A stretch of DNA of 64,000 bases, taken from contig NZ_JAJFZK010000001.1 in the NCBI RefSeq assembly GCF_020731355.1, positions 310,001-374,000 of the forward strand. The letters run 5' to 3'. Below the pieces are notes generated by a model that was not told where the DNA came from, did not search any database, and saw nothing but the letters and a program-made list of their open reading frames with translations. The DNA is from Bacillus sp. REN16. GTDB lineage: Bacteria; Bacillota; Bacilli; Bacillales; Bacillaceae_L. The first letter of the stretch is position 1; each line of letters begins with the position of its first letter. This document shows positions 38,470 through 47,449 of this stretch, one piece after another. A program made the position numbers and the translations under genes.

Positions 38470-39651
38470 TTAATCGAACATGAATTTCTTCGTTCTTGAA
38501 CGAACATTCAGGACAATCCCGATAGCGAGCATATAGGTGGCAAGGGAACTTCCTCCATAGCTAATGAACGGCAATGGAAGCCCTGTAATCGGTAAGATAC
38601 CAACTGTCATTCCAACATTTTGGAATACCTGAAAGGTAATCATTCCGATAACACCGGCACATAAGTAACTGCCGTAGGGGTCGTGACTTTCTAGGGCAAT
38701 ATGAATCATTCGATAGATTAATAAGAAAAATAAGGAAATAATAATACTTGTACCAATGAAACCAAATTGCTCGGCAACTACGGCAAAGATAAAATCGGTA
38801 TGACCCTCAGGAATCGTAACCTCAGATTCCTGGAACCCTTTACCTTGCAATTGTCCAGACCCAATTGCTAGCAAGGAGCGAACTAATTGGTGCCCCTCAT
38901 TACCTGCAGTTTCGTAAGGAGCTAACCAGCCATAGAATCTGTTCATTTGGTACTGATCTGTAATAACATATTTAAAGAAAAAATCAGGAAAATAAAAGTA
39001 TAGAAATACACCTAAGGAGACTATAAAAATCGCTGTAAAAACAACGGAAAAAATAATTCTCCATTTAATACCTGCAACAAGAATCATTGTTGCGATGATT
39101 GACATAAAGACCATGGTCATTCCCATATCTGGCTGTAACACTAAAAATCCAATCGGCGGAGCAGCCGCAAGCATAATTTTTCCGATAAGTAGAAGATCAT
39201 CTTTTACATTATTTATTGGATACTTTTCTCGGTGATCTGCAATAATTTTACTTAACACAATGATGAAAATTATCTTCATTAATTCTGATGGTTGGAAACT
39301 TCCTAAACCTGGAAAACGGTACCAAGCGGTTGCCCCTTTTATATTCTCGGCAAAGGGTACAGGAAAAAAATATTTCTCGATAAAAAGACCCGATAATAAA
39401 AATAACCCGAAGCCATATAAATACCAGGAAATCATTTTAAAACGGTCAAAATCGATAACCATTGTTCCGATGATCGCAACAATTCCAATCACATACCACT
39501 GAAGTTGTTGGGCTGCGAAATTGATGTTTTTAAGCTTATCTGGTAAAAAGGGCTGTGCACTTTGAATAGCGATGGCACTAACGATGGCCATAAGAAATAA
39601 AATAAACAACAATGTATAATCTATTTTTTGTGGAGTATTTTCTTTATTCAT
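38470..39651 (-). CDS. FtsW/RodA/SpoVE (SEDS) family glycosyltransferase
   Basis: 393 residues with about ten membrane helices. GATAWYRFPGLGSFQPSELMKI and the extracellular loop VTIPEGHTDFIFAVVAEQFGFIG (with the conserved Asp of GHTDFIFA) are SEDS hallmarks, as is GLPLPFISYGGSS near the end. SEDS proteins polymerise lipid II into glycan strands. RodA-type elongation seems likelier than FtsW because there is no linked division gene, but this is not certain. It is not present here in the B. subtilis order that I recall. The ribosome site AAAGGA is 11 bases upstream. Confidence 0.92.
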   Translation of the reverse strand: MNKENTPQKIDYTLLFILFLMAIVSAIAIQSAQPFLPDKLKNINFAAQQLQWYVIGIVAIIGTMVIDFDRFKMISWYLYGFGLFLLSGLFIEKYFFPVPFAENIKGATAWYRFPGLGSFQPSELMKIIFIIVLSKIIADHREKYPINNVKDDLLLIGKIMLAAAPPIGFLVLQPDMGMTMVFMSIIATMILVAGIKWRIIFSVVFTAIFIVSLGVFLYFYFPDFFFKYVITDQYQMNRFYGWLAPYETAGNEGHQLVRSLLAIGSGQLQGKGFQESEVTIPEGHTDFIFAVVAEQFGFIGTSIIISLFFLLIYRMIHIALESHDPYGSYLCAGVIGMITFQVFQNVGMTVGILPITGLPLPFISYGGSSLATYMLAIGIVLNVRSRTKKFMFD

Positions 39652-39840
39652 GGATCAAAAAATCCTTTCTAATCAAGCACGAGTTTTATATCATAGAAAA
39701 CAGGGTATTATTCAATATCAAATTATTTATAAAGAGCCAATTCTATCTTAGCTTATTTTTGGTTGATTGCAAATCATTACATCGTGCAAACTAAAAAATT
39801 AATAATATACAAATTGCTACTAAAAGTAAATGGTCGTATG

Positions 39841-39868
39841 TTACATTTTATGAATTGTATGTTAAAAT
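39841..39868 (+). promoter_or_regulatory. Probable mgtE promoter
   Basis: TTACAT, 16 bases, TAAAAT. It leaves a leader of only about 30 bases before the mgtE start. Confidence 0.55.
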
Positions 39869-39905
39869 TTTTATTTTCGATTATTTAGAAGGGGGGAGAA
39901 AGAAT

Positions 39906-41285
39906 ATGTTGCAACAAGAGATAAATGAAAAAGAGCAGCAGCAGTTAGAAACTGAACAATTACTGACAGCTCTGGAAAATGAGAATATTGACCAGTTCCG
40001 GACTATATTTTTAGATATACATCCATATGAAAGATCAAAATTCTATGCAAAATTGCCAAAAGACGCTAGAATGCACGTATATCGTTTTTTGTCTCCGGCT
40101 GAAATGGCAGAGGTTTTTGAAAACCTTGAGATCGATGAGAATGAATATGAAGAGCTTTTATCTGAGATGGACCCAACCTTTGTCGCGGATATGCTTTCAC
40201 AGATGTATGCAGACGATGCTGTTGACGTATTGAATGAATTAGGTAAAGAGCAGGTCGCAAGTTATTTGACCATTATGGATGATGAAGCAGCAGGTGAAAT
40301 TAAACAGCTTCTTCATTATGAGGAATATACAGCCGGTAGTATTATGACTACCGAATTTATTGCAATACACGCCAATCAAACTGTGAAATCAGCTATGTAC
40401 ATCTTAAAAAAGGAAGCTCCACGTGCTGAAACAATTTATTACGTGTATGTAATAAATGAAGAGAAACGACTTGTTGGTGTCATTTCAATTCGTGATTTGC
40501 TCATAAGTGATGACGATACAATGATCCATGAAATTATGAATGACCGTGTTGTATCTGTGTCTGTTAGCGAAGATCAAGAAGAGGTCGCCCGGAGGATGAA
40601 GGATTATAATTTCTTAGCAGTTCCGGTTATCGATTTTCAAAATCACTTATTAGGGATCATAACCGTAGATGACATTATTGATGTTATGGATGAAGAGGCA
40701 TCTGATGATTATTCCAAGCTTGCGGGGATTTCAGATGTGGATTCTACTGATAATAATATTTTTACATCGGCTAAAAAAAGATTGCCGTGGCTTATTATTT
40801 TGTCTTTCCTTGGAATGCTGACCGCAAGCTTAATTGGGCGATTTGAAGCGACTTTAGATCAGGTTGCAATTTTAGCCGTTTTTATTCCGTTAATTGCGGG
40901 TATGGCTGGGAATACTGGAACACAAGCATTGGCTGTTGCTGTTCGTCGAATTGCGATTGGTGAGGATGAGGAAGAAAATAAATGGCTATTAATCCTTAGA
41001 GAGGCCGGGACTGGTGTAATAACTGGGGCCGTATGTGGAACGGTAATAATGTTCGTAGTTTATTTTTGGAAAGGTGATTTCTTTCTAGGATTATTAGTTG
41101 GGTTTTCAATTTTAATCACATTGATTGTGGCAACTCTTGCTGGTGCACTTGTACCGTTGCTTATGCATCGATTAAAGGTAGACCCTGCGGTGGCATCGGG
41201 ACCTTTTATCACCACAATTAATGACATTATAAGTATTTTAATTTATTTTGGATTAGCAACCTTTTTTATGGGTTATTTGGTTTGA
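39906..41285 (+). CDS. mgtE: Magnesium transporter MgtE
   Basis: 459 residues from ATG 39906 behind GAAGGGGGGAGAAAG; an earlier in-frame start at 39855 would include the ribosome site. Domains: the superhelical N domain (residues ~20-130), two CBS domains (TAGSIMTTEFIAIHANQTVKSAM... and MNDRVVSVSVSEDQEEVARRMKDYNFLAVPVID), then five membrane helices with FIPLIAGMAGNTGTQALAVAVRRIA and DPAVASGPFITTINDIISILIYFGLAT. The CBS/N domains sense cytoplasmic Mg2+ and gate the channel. Confidence 0.96.
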   Translation: MLQQEINEKEQQQLETEQLLTALENENIDQFRTIFLDIHPYERSKFYAKLPKDARMHVYRFLSPAEMAEVFENLEIDENEYEELLSEMDPTFVADMLSQMYADDAVDVLNELGKEQVASYLTIMDDEAAGEIKQLLHYEEYTAGSIMTTEFIAIHANQTVKSAMYILKKEAPRAETIYYVYVINEEKRLVGVISIRDLLISDDDTMIHEIMNDRVVSVSVSEDQEEVARRMKDYNFLAVPVIDFQNHLLGIITVDDIIDVMDEEASDDYSKLAGISDVDSTDNNIFTSAKKRLPWLIILSFLGMLTASLIGRFEATLDQVAILAVFIPLIAGMAGNTGTQALAVAVRRIAIGEDEEENKWLLILREAGTGVITGAVCGTVIMFVVYFWKGDFFLGLLVGFSILITLIVATLAGALVPLLMHRLKVDPAVASGPFITTINDIISILIYFGLATFFMGYLV

Positions 41286-41317
41286 TAATTTAAAAATATC
41301 TTTTAAGGGGGTAAAAC

Positions 41318-43165
41318 ATGGAACATGGCGCTTCATTAACATCGTTAGTAATTGTGATGGTGGTGGCTTTTTTGACACCACTGTTATTACATAGGTTTAA
41401 ACTTCGCGTTATTCCTGTCGTTGTAGCAGAAATTATCATGGGGATTATTATCGGAAAAAGCGGGTTCGACGTGGTTGAACCTGATATGTGGCTTGAAACC
41501 CTTTCAACTTTAGGATTTATCTTTTTAATGTTTTTAAGTGGGGTTGAAATTGACTTTAAAGCTTTTGCAGGTGGAAAAAAGGGACAAAAGCTACCTAGTG
41601 GTAAAAAAGCTCCTAGTACTTTCCTTGTTTCAATTGTTGTTTTTGCAGGAATTTTTATTTTATCGCTTCTGTTATCATATATATTTGTGTGGACAGGGTT
41701 TACTGATAATGCCTTTCTAATGACATTGATCATTTCTACGATTTCTTTAGGGGTTGTCGTGCCAACCCTTAAGGATGCCCAAATTATGAAAACGAATATT
41801 GGTCAGATTATTTTACTTGTTGCAGTAGTAGCTGACCTTGTGACGATGATTTTACTTGCTGTTTTTGCTTCCATTTATGGAGGCGGGGAAAGCAATATGT
41901 GGCTCCTGTTAATCTTATTTGGTGCAGGGGTACTCCTATATTTAGTAGGAAAGAGGTTTCAGAATCGTTCCTTTCTTGAAACAATGTCAAAGGGAACCGT
42001 TCAAATTGGAACAAGGGCAATTTTTGCATTAATCATGATCCTAGTTGCTCTTTCAGAAACAATTGGTGCAGAGAATATTTTAGGGGCGTTTTTAGCCGGT
42101 GTTTTAGTATCATTATTATCACCAAATCATGAAATGGTGCAGCAGCTTGATTCATTTGGTTATGGATTTTTAATTCCGATCTTTTTTGTAATGATTGGGG
42201 TTGAGCTCGATCTATGGGCGCTTTTCCAAGATCCAAAAATCTTATTGCTCATCCCATTATTATTTATTGCTTTAGCGATTTCAAAAATGCTTCCAATCCT
42301 ATATATTAAGCGCTGGTATGATTGGCGAACCACGATTGGAGCCGGAGCCTTATTAACTTCAACATTATCTCTTGTCATTGCAGCAGCAACTGTTGGGGAG
42401 AAAATGGGAATCATTGATGATAGAATGTCGGGTGCATTAATCTTAGTTGCGGTTATTGCCAGTATTGTTTCACCAATTGGGTTTAAAAAGCTTTTTCCAA
42501 AGCAGTTGGACGAAGAGCCTGTTATTCGCGTCGCCTTTATTGGTGCAAACCAAATGTCATTACCTGTGATTCGAGAGTTGAACTCCAAACTGTATGATAC
42601 GACGATTTATCATACGACGCAGGATAAAATTGATAAAAAACATTCTGATTCAGTGTTTGATATTGTCGGGCTCGAAGATTATTCAATCGAAAGTCTTCAA
42701 AGTTCGAATGTGTTTGATGTGGATATTCTAGTTATTACAACCGGGTCTGATGAACAAAATGCTGAAATTGCAAGATTCGCGAAGGAAAGTGGTGTTGATC
42801 GTGTTATCGCACGGATTGAATCGGGTGAACTTGGCGAGGAACTCAAGGAACAAAATATTGATGTATTTTCGTTATTAATGTCTACCAATACATTACTTCG
42901 TGCGCTAATTGAGGCACCAGGTATTATGACGATCCTGACAAATCAGGAAAATTCCTTGTATCAGATTGAAATGAACAATGGTCTTTATGATGGAACTATG
43001 CTTCGGAATTTCCCGTTTACTGGAGATGTCATCTTTGTTCGAATCTTTAGAGGCAAAGATTCTATTGTTCCACATGGGGATACAGAGCTTCTGCTAGGTG
43101 ACCGATTAATTGTGACCGGCTCTAGGGAGTATGTGGATGAGTTGAAGGTGGATTTAGAATTCTAA
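41318..43165 (+). CDS. yjbQ: CPA2-family cation/proton antiporter with RCK domain (YjbQ)
   Basis: 615 residues. Residues ~5-390 form the Na_H_Exchanger domain with about 12 helices, including GFIFLMFLSGVEIDF. Residues ~400-520 form a TrkA-N nucleotide-binding domain (VIRVAFIGANQMSLPVIREL; VITTGSDEQNAEIARFAKESGVDRVIARIES). The last ~80 residues form TrkA-C (GDVIFVRIFRGKDSIVPHGDTELLLGDRLIVTGS). It is probably a K+/H+ or Na+/H+ antiporter gated by a nucleotide. It starts behind AAGGGGGTAAAAC, 32 bases after mgtE, and is likely co-transcribed. Confidence 0.94.
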   Translation: MEHGASLTSLVIVMVVAFLTPLLLHRFKLRVIPVVVAEIIMGIIIGKSGFDVVEPDMWLETLSTLGFIFLMFLSGVEIDFKAFAGGKKGQKLPSGKKAPSTFLVSIVVFAGIFILSLLLSYIFVWTGFTDNAFLMTLIISTISLGVVVPTLKDAQIMKTNIGQIILLVAVVADLVTMILLAVFASIYGGGESNMWLLLILFGAGVLLYLVGKRFQNRSFLETMSKGTVQIGTRAIFALIMILVALSETIGAENILGAFLAGVLVSLLSPNHEMVQQLDSFGYGFLIPIFFVMIGVELDLWALFQDPKILLLIPLLFIALAISKMLPILYIKRWYDWRTTIGAGALLTSTLSLVIAAATVGEKMGIIDDRMSGALILVAVIASIVSPIGFKKLFPKQLDEEPVIRVAFIGANQMSLPVIRELNSKLYDTTIYHTTQDKIDKKHSDSVFDIVGLEDYSIESLQSSNVFDVDILVITTGSDEQNAEIARFAKESGVDRVIARIESGELGEELKEQNIDVFSLLMSTNTLLRALIEAPGIMTILTNQENSLYQIEMNNGLYDGTMLRNFPFTGDVIFVRIFRGKDSIVPHGDTELLLGDRLIVTGSREYVDELKVDLEF

Positions 43166-43171
43166 AAGTAA

Positions 43172-43209
43172 GAGGGCGAACCAATTAAATGGTCGCCCTC
43201 ATTTGTTTA
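43172..43209. terminator. Convergent hairpin between yjbQ and fabI
   Basis: GAGGGCGA-CCA pairs with TGG-CGCCCTC (one bulge on each side). Moderate T content on both strands, so it probably serves both genes. Confidence 0.65.
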
Positions 43210-43986
43210 GCCAACAATATTATATCCTGAATCCACGTAAATCACTTCGCCAGTCACTCCGCGTGAAAGATTGCTTAGCATGGCTACGGACATGTTACCA
43301 ACATCTTCTTTTGTGACATTTCGCTTAAGTGGTGCTTTTTCTTCAATCATTTTCATAATGTCATTGAAGCCTGGTACACCCTTGGCAGCTAATGTACGGA
43401 TTGGACCAGCTGAAATCGCATTGATTCTAACACCATCTTTTCCAAGGTCAAATGTAAGGTATCTGACACATGCTTCAAGCGATGCTTTCGCGATTCCCAT
43501 TACATTGTAACCAGGAAGAGCTCTCACAGCACCTAGGTAAGACATTGTGATGATAGAAGCATCATCTGCTAAATATGGACGAGCTGCTTTTGCTGCAGCA
43601 ACTAATGAATAGGCACTTGTATCCTGTGCGAATGCATATCCATCTCTAGATGTATCGATAAAATCACCTTTTAGGTCATCTGCATTGGCGAATGCAACAG
43701 AGTGTACCAATCCGTGAATAGTACCTACTTTTTCACCGATTTCAGTAAATGCTTGTGAGATGCTTTCGTCGCTATTCACATCACATCTAACTATCATTTC
43801 AGCCGGGTAGTTGTATTTCTCTAATAGTTTTTCAAGCTTTTCGCGTGAACGATCTAGACGATAAGTATAGATAACTTTTGCTCCAGCTTTATATAGTGAT
43901 TCAGCAACCCCCCACGCAATACTTCTTTCATTGGCTACGCCCATAACAACAATATTTTTTCCATCTAATTGAATTAAATCTTCCAT
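43207..43986 (-). CDS. fabI: Enoyl-ACP reductase (NADH) FabI
   Basis: 259 residues from ATG 43986, which follows GGAGGTAACA; the upstream ATG at 43998 overlaps that site. Short-chain dehydrogenase: KNIVVMGVANERSIAWGVAESL, SITMSYLGAVRALPGYNVMGIAKASLEACVRYLT with Tyr and Lys six residues apart (Y-x6-K, the FabI spacing), and RINAISAGPIRTLAAKG. It performs the last step of fatty acid elongation and is the triclosan target. A FapR-like site overlaps its promoter. Confidence 0.97.
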   Translation of the reverse strand: MEDLIQLDGKNIVVMGVANERSIAWGVAESLYKAGAKVIYTYRLDRSREKLEKLLEKYNYPAEMIVRCDVNSDESISQAFTEIGEKVGTIHGLVHSVAFANADDLKGDFIDTSRDGYAFAQDTSAYSLVAAAKAARPYLADDASIITMSYLGAVRALPGYNVMGIAKASLEACVRYLTFDLGKDGVRINAISAGPIRTLAAKGVPGFNDIMKMIEEKAPLKRNVTKEDVGNMSVAMLSNLSRGVTGEVIYVDSGYNIVG

Positions 43987-44029
43987 TGTTACCTCCATGA
44001 CTGCATCAATAATTAATTCTTCTCTATTT

Positions 44030-44059
44030 ATTATACCTGGTTTTAGTATCTGATGCTAA
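44030..44059 (-). promoter_or_regulatory. fabI promoter with FapR-like operator
   Basis: On the plus strand 44043-44059 reads TTAGTATCTGATGCTAA, a near-perfect inverted repeat close to the FapR consensus TTAGTACCTGRTACTAA. On the minus strand a TATAAT (44035-44030) places the -35 region inside this box. FapR repression, relieved by malonyl-CoA, is the known control of fab genes in Bacillus. Confidence 0.82.
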
Positions 44060-44124
44060 TTAAATCAATTTTATTTTAACCCAAGAGGGTTTCCGCGGCA
44101 ACTTGCATAGATAATAAAATTTTT

Positions 44125-44333
44125 AGTGGCCAGAATGATTTTGATCATGGTCGATTTTTTGACAGGGAAATTAGCCATTATGAGACTGAAGTCTGGAAGA
44201 ATTTAAATTAGAACTGGATGACCTTATCAAAAGATGTGCAATTGCCACAACATCTTCACCTGATTTGTTGGAACATATAGCTAGGGAAGCCCATCATCTG
44301 TGGAGAAACTTAGAAGACGGAATTATTACTTGA
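44125..44333 (+). pseudogene. Frameshifted remnant of an unknown coding sequence
   Basis: One frame reads SGQNDFDHGRFFDREISHYETEVW, then hits a stop after KNLN. A frame one base later continues SLEEFKLELDDLIKRCAIATTSSPDLLEHIAREAHHLWRNLEDGIIT and stops at 44333. Both halves have protein-like composition and they join near 44190, so this looks like one decayed gene without its start. I do not recognise the family. Confidence 0.45.
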
Positions 44334-44385
44334 TTGAGCTTACCATGGAAAACAATGCATTTCCCTTAACTTTAATTTCGGGCAG

Positions 44386-44426
44386 AGCCAACTTTCAATT
44401 AAGAAAGTTGGCTATACTTCTTTTTT
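44386..44426 (+). terminator. Orphan terminator after the remnant
   Basis: AGCCAACTTTC and GAAAGTTGGCT (11 bp, perfect) with loop AATTAA, followed by ATACTTCTTTTTT. It follows the frameshifted remnant, supporting that a gene once ended here. Confidence 0.8.
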
Positions 44427-44679
44427 ATGGAGATGAAAGGTGCAAGTAGTGAAGATGATTTGATACAATGAAATCATTGAAATGTTAATATGGCTTATAG
44501 CGAATTGGCTTGGAATATTCCCTTTTCATAACTACCCAGAGAGTTGGAACCTTTTGTTAAAAGTAACTTCGAATTAGTAAAGAATTAGATATCTATGAGT
44601 AAATTAAAAAGTAGGGGGCTTGTCCATTGTAAAATTCCCTTTTTATCAAAATTTTAAAAACTGATAATAAAGGGGTAGA
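44427..44679. other. Intergenic, no gene seen
   Basis: Stops in all frames. No fold or promoter was confidently recognised. Confidence 0.4.
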
Positions 44680-45162
44680 ATAATGTTTGGTTAACCTTTG
44701 CCTTGTTTGTAATATCTACAATAGTTATGCAAGGAATTGTAGACGAAACGCCTTTCCGGGTTAAAAATGAGAAGCAGAGTACAGGAGAAGCTTTAAAAGA
44801 AGGCTGGCATACAATTTGGAAAAATCCTATCTTTCGCAGTATACATGTCATCTTTTTTATTGAAGCTATTGCAAATGTAGTATGGGTGGCAGCTATTCTT
44901 TATGGATTTGTAAATGAAGTGCTACATGTTACAGAAGCATGGTGGAGCTATATTAATACCGCATTCTTTCTTGGATTGATATTTGGTGGAGTAATCAGTT
45001 CGAGGTTTTCGGTGAAAGTTGAAAAGAATATGAGAAAGATTTTGATATACTCTTCATTTTTGTGCTTCACTAGTAACCTTATTGTTTGGATTAAATTCAA
45101 TTGCTTGGATGGCCTTAATACTGGTTGTTCTAAGTGGATTTCAAAGGGGCTGGCTGCAATAA
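44680..45162 (+). pseudogene. Remnant of an MFS exporter (middle segment only)
   Basis: Plus-strand reading from a stop at ~44676: NNVWLTFALFVISTIVMQGIVDETPFRVKNEK... NPIFRSIHVIFFIEAIANVVWVAAILYGFVNEVLHVTEAWWSYINTAFFLGLIFGGVISSRFSVKVEKNMRKIL, typical of the middle of an MFS_3-type exporter. After a T5 run at 45057-45061 the family-like sequence continues one frame later (LVTLLFGLNSIAWMALILVVLSGF) and stops at 45162. N-terminal and C-terminal helices are missing. It is a double-truncated, frameshifted pseudogene that happens to read into the next gene. Confidence 0.8.
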
Positions 45163-45197
45163 AGACTAAAGTTAATTATCCGTTTATCTATTTTTTG

Positions 45198-46292
45198 ATG
45201 GAACCTAATGTCGTGTTCGTATATAAAATGAAAACAAATCATTATTTAACTGTTTCGGATTGGATTGAAAGTGGGGAGTTGCAAACGTTTGAATTAAATC
45301 ATGAAGATGAGTTTGAGACATTTACCCATGAAAATAGCGCTCCACTTGAAGGAAAAGGTTATCTTATGCAGCAAAGCGATATGACCCTCATGGTCGAAAA
45401 AATTAATAAATACATACAAAAATATCGCCAATTACATACTTTTTCAGCAGGCTTTGATGAGGCAGGTTATAAAACTAGTACGGTACATCTTGTTTCCTCG
45501 GAATCAGCAGCAGGAATCTTAAGAGTTGGACTTGAAAGACCCAAGGTTGTGATTGGATTTCCTGACTCCCTTTCGATTGGACCATTGTGGAAGTTAGATG
45601 AAAAAGTGGGACAAACGTTTCGAAATGAATGGTTATATGAACATATCAATTATGAAGGGGATGATTATGAATATGAAAATAAATTTGCCAATGCATTGCG
45701 CGAGATAGAAGATATTCCCGGGCAAAATCCTATATACATTTGGTATGGCAATAATGCCGATGAACAAATTGGGCTGAGGTTCCTTCTATATTTATTGCGG
45801 AATAAAACAAATGTTATTTATCTTATCAACTCCACCGAACTATATGAAAGATATATAGCGCCTAACTTGAATGGTCAAACGGTACTCCATACAGGACACA
45901 TCGAACCTGAAGATTTAAGATGGCTTTACGAAAAAAACAGCAAGTCCCAATCTTTATCTGATCAGGATATAAATCAATATCATAAGGAATGGATATCCTT
46001 GTCACAATCGAAGGAAGTCCTGCGTCTATGGAGGGACCATGAAATAGCAGAAGTTAATGAAAATAACTATGATCCACTGATCATAAAAACCATTGAAATG
46101 TTGCATCATGGGCAGGAAAGTAAGGACTTTATCAAGGCGGGAATGGTGATTGGAGAAATCCTTTCAGGGACGAACGAATCGATCAATGCTTTCTTTTTAG
46201 AGTATAGAATTCGGCATTTAATTTATAGTGGGGTCCTTGAGTTAAAAGGAATACCAAAATCGATGAGGCACTACGGTGTTAAACTGCGGTAA
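45198..46292 (+). CDS. DUF1835-domain protein
   Basis: 364 residues if ATG 45198 is the start, but no ribosome site precedes it and the frame is open upstream into the MFS remnant (a 529-codon hybrid frame begins at 44703). HLVSSESAAGILRVGLERPKVVIGFPDSLSIGPLWKLDEKVGQTFRNEWLYEHIN is the DUF1835 N-terminal core, and FSGTNESINAFFLEYRIRHLIYSGVLELKG resembles the DUF3658 partner domain. About 110 residues (TVSDWIESGELQTFELNHEDEFETFTHEN...) precede the core. Function unknown. The 5' end may have been lost at the junction near 45165. Confidence 0.7.
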   Translation: MEPNVVFVYKMKTNHYLTVSDWIESGELQTFELNHEDEFETFTHENSAPLEGKGYLMQQSDMTLMVEKINKYIQKYRQLHTFSAGFDEAGYKTSTVHLVSSESAAGILRVGLERPKVVIGFPDSLSIGPLWKLDEKVGQTFRNEWLYEHINYEGDDYEYENKFANALREIEDIPGQNPIYIWYGNNADEQIGLRFLLYLLRNKTNVIYLINSTELYERYIAPNLNGQTVLHTGHIEPEDLRWLYEKNSKSQSLSDQDINQYHKEWISLSQSKEVLRLWRDHEIAEVNENNYDPLIIKTIEMLHHGQESKDFIKAGMVIGEILSGTNESINAFFLEYRIRHLIYSGVLELKGIPKSMRHYGVKLR

Positions 46293-46468
46293 GGATATGA
46301 AAGGCCCCATGAAACCTCGTTCTCTTGTAAACCTCCTTTTACTTCAATAAGGATATTTTCTAAAAGATTGTTGCTTTTCAACAGATATGAATAATAAAGA
46401 TAATTGACAGAAAATTGAATAATGTTATTATAAAATTAAACAGATATGGTCAATAATGGGGGCTTCAC

Positions 46469-46951
46469 TTGGGTTTAATTCAAAAATTAACTGGAAGTAA
46501 GGTCAATAGAAATTTCCACATCTACTTAATCTTAATGTTAGTTATTTATACTGCTTATGTATTATTAATGAACTATAGAATAAAAATGTCTGATGTCTGG
46601 ATGGCAAAAGCAGACACATTAACTCCAGAAAATATAGAAAGTATTATGCAATATGGAAAATGGTCAGAGAGAATTGAAATCTCTTCAATAATTTTGTTTG
46701 TTGTTATGGGTATACTTTCTATTATCACCAACAAATTATGGGTGTTTTTCAAATACAATCTTATACTGGTAATCAGTATTTTGATGTTTAGTTTTGTGTT
46801 CTACTTTATTACAACTTTAACTATTTTCAATTTACTGTTACCTTTAATGAATTTATCTTCCTACTTTTCAATTTTACTTGTATATGTATTGTTAGCAAAA
46901 ATATTGAAATTCAGAAGGGATAAAAAAATAATGCTTTTTAGTAGATTATGA
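46469..46951 (+). CDS. Four-helix membrane protein, unknown
   Basis: 160 residues from TTG 46469, 6 bases after AATGGGGG. Hydrophobic segments lie at about residues 18-35, 72-88, 94-118 and 121-145, with a short extracellular-like loop (RIKMSDVWMAKADTLTPENIESIMQYGKWSERIE) and a basic tail. Very AT-rich. No family recognised. It ends in its own terminator. Confidence 0.65.
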   Translation: MGLIQKLTGSKVNRNFHIYLILMLVIYTAYVLLMNYRIKMSDVWMAKADTLTPENIESIMQYGKWSERIEISSIILFVVMGILSIITNKLWVFFKYNLILVISILMFSFVFYFITTLTIFNLLLPLMNLSSYFSILLVYVLLAKILKFRRDKKIMLFSRL

Positions 46952-46976
46952 GACCGTTTGATTAGCGGTCTTTTTT
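46951..46976 (+). terminator. Terminator of the four-helix protein gene
   Basis: AGACCG and CGGTCT enclose a 9-base loop and are followed by T6; the stem overlaps the last base of the stop codon. Confidence 0.8.
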
Positions 46977-47044
46977 ACGTTCATCTAAAGTAATGGTGAT
47001 GGCTAGTTTAAAAAAGACTATTTCCAATTGTGGAGTTATTTGTT

Positions 47045-47072
47045 ATTATTAGTGTAATATTACACTAATAAT
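47045..47072. promoter_or_regulatory. Perfect 28-bp palindrome, probable operator
   Basis: ATTATTAGTGTAAT is followed at once by its exact reverse complement. It lies 35 bases before the TTG of the small membrane protein at 47107, a position suiting a dimeric repressor. No T run follows. Confidence 0.65.
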
Positions 47073-47106
47073 GAATTAACTTGTGGTTATTATGGGGGAG
47101 TCGGCA

Positions 47107-47412
47107 TTGTATAAAGGTCATTATGTTATTTGGATTTTAATAATTATTGCTACGACATTTGGTATATACGGGCAATCACTTGCCTATTTTTTGGAAAACA
47201 TAACTAATACCAATAATGCTGTGTATTACTTAACCGCGTTTACGGTTAGTAGTATCCTCATTTACTTCGTTACCCCTTTAATAGCATATTTGATGATCAA
47301 GTTTGAAAAAATGGATGATAAATTTATTCCTTTCTACATATTAATTTTTGGCATGTTAGGGATATTTGTATCTCTATGGTCAGTATTTGTCTGTGTAATG
47401 TGGTGGGGCTAG
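47107..47412 (+). CDS. Three-helix membrane protein, unknown
   Basis: 101 residues from TTG 47107 (MYKGHYVIWILIIIATTFGIYGQSL...), 6 bases after GGGGGAG; GTG 47083 and ATG 47092 are in frame but lack a site. Three hydrophobic segments (residues ~5-25, 40-60 and 75-97) with FEKMDDKF between the last two. A palindrome upstream suggests regulation. No family recognised. Confidence 0.65.
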   Translation: MYKGHYVIWILIIIATTFGIYGQSLAYFLENITNTNNAVYYLTAFTVSSILIYFVTPLIAYLMIKFEKMDDKFIPFYILIFGMLGIFVSLWSVFVCVMWWG

Positions 47413-47449
47413 ATTTCAAAAAAGCTTGAATGTAGAGAAGGGAAGGAAT

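Noticed and set aside
42160-42588. 142-codon minus-strand open frame
   Set aside because: Antisense shadow of yjbQ.
44703-46292. A novel MFS-DUF1835 fusion protein
   Set aside because: MFS sequence continues out of frame after 45061, so the joined frame is accidental.
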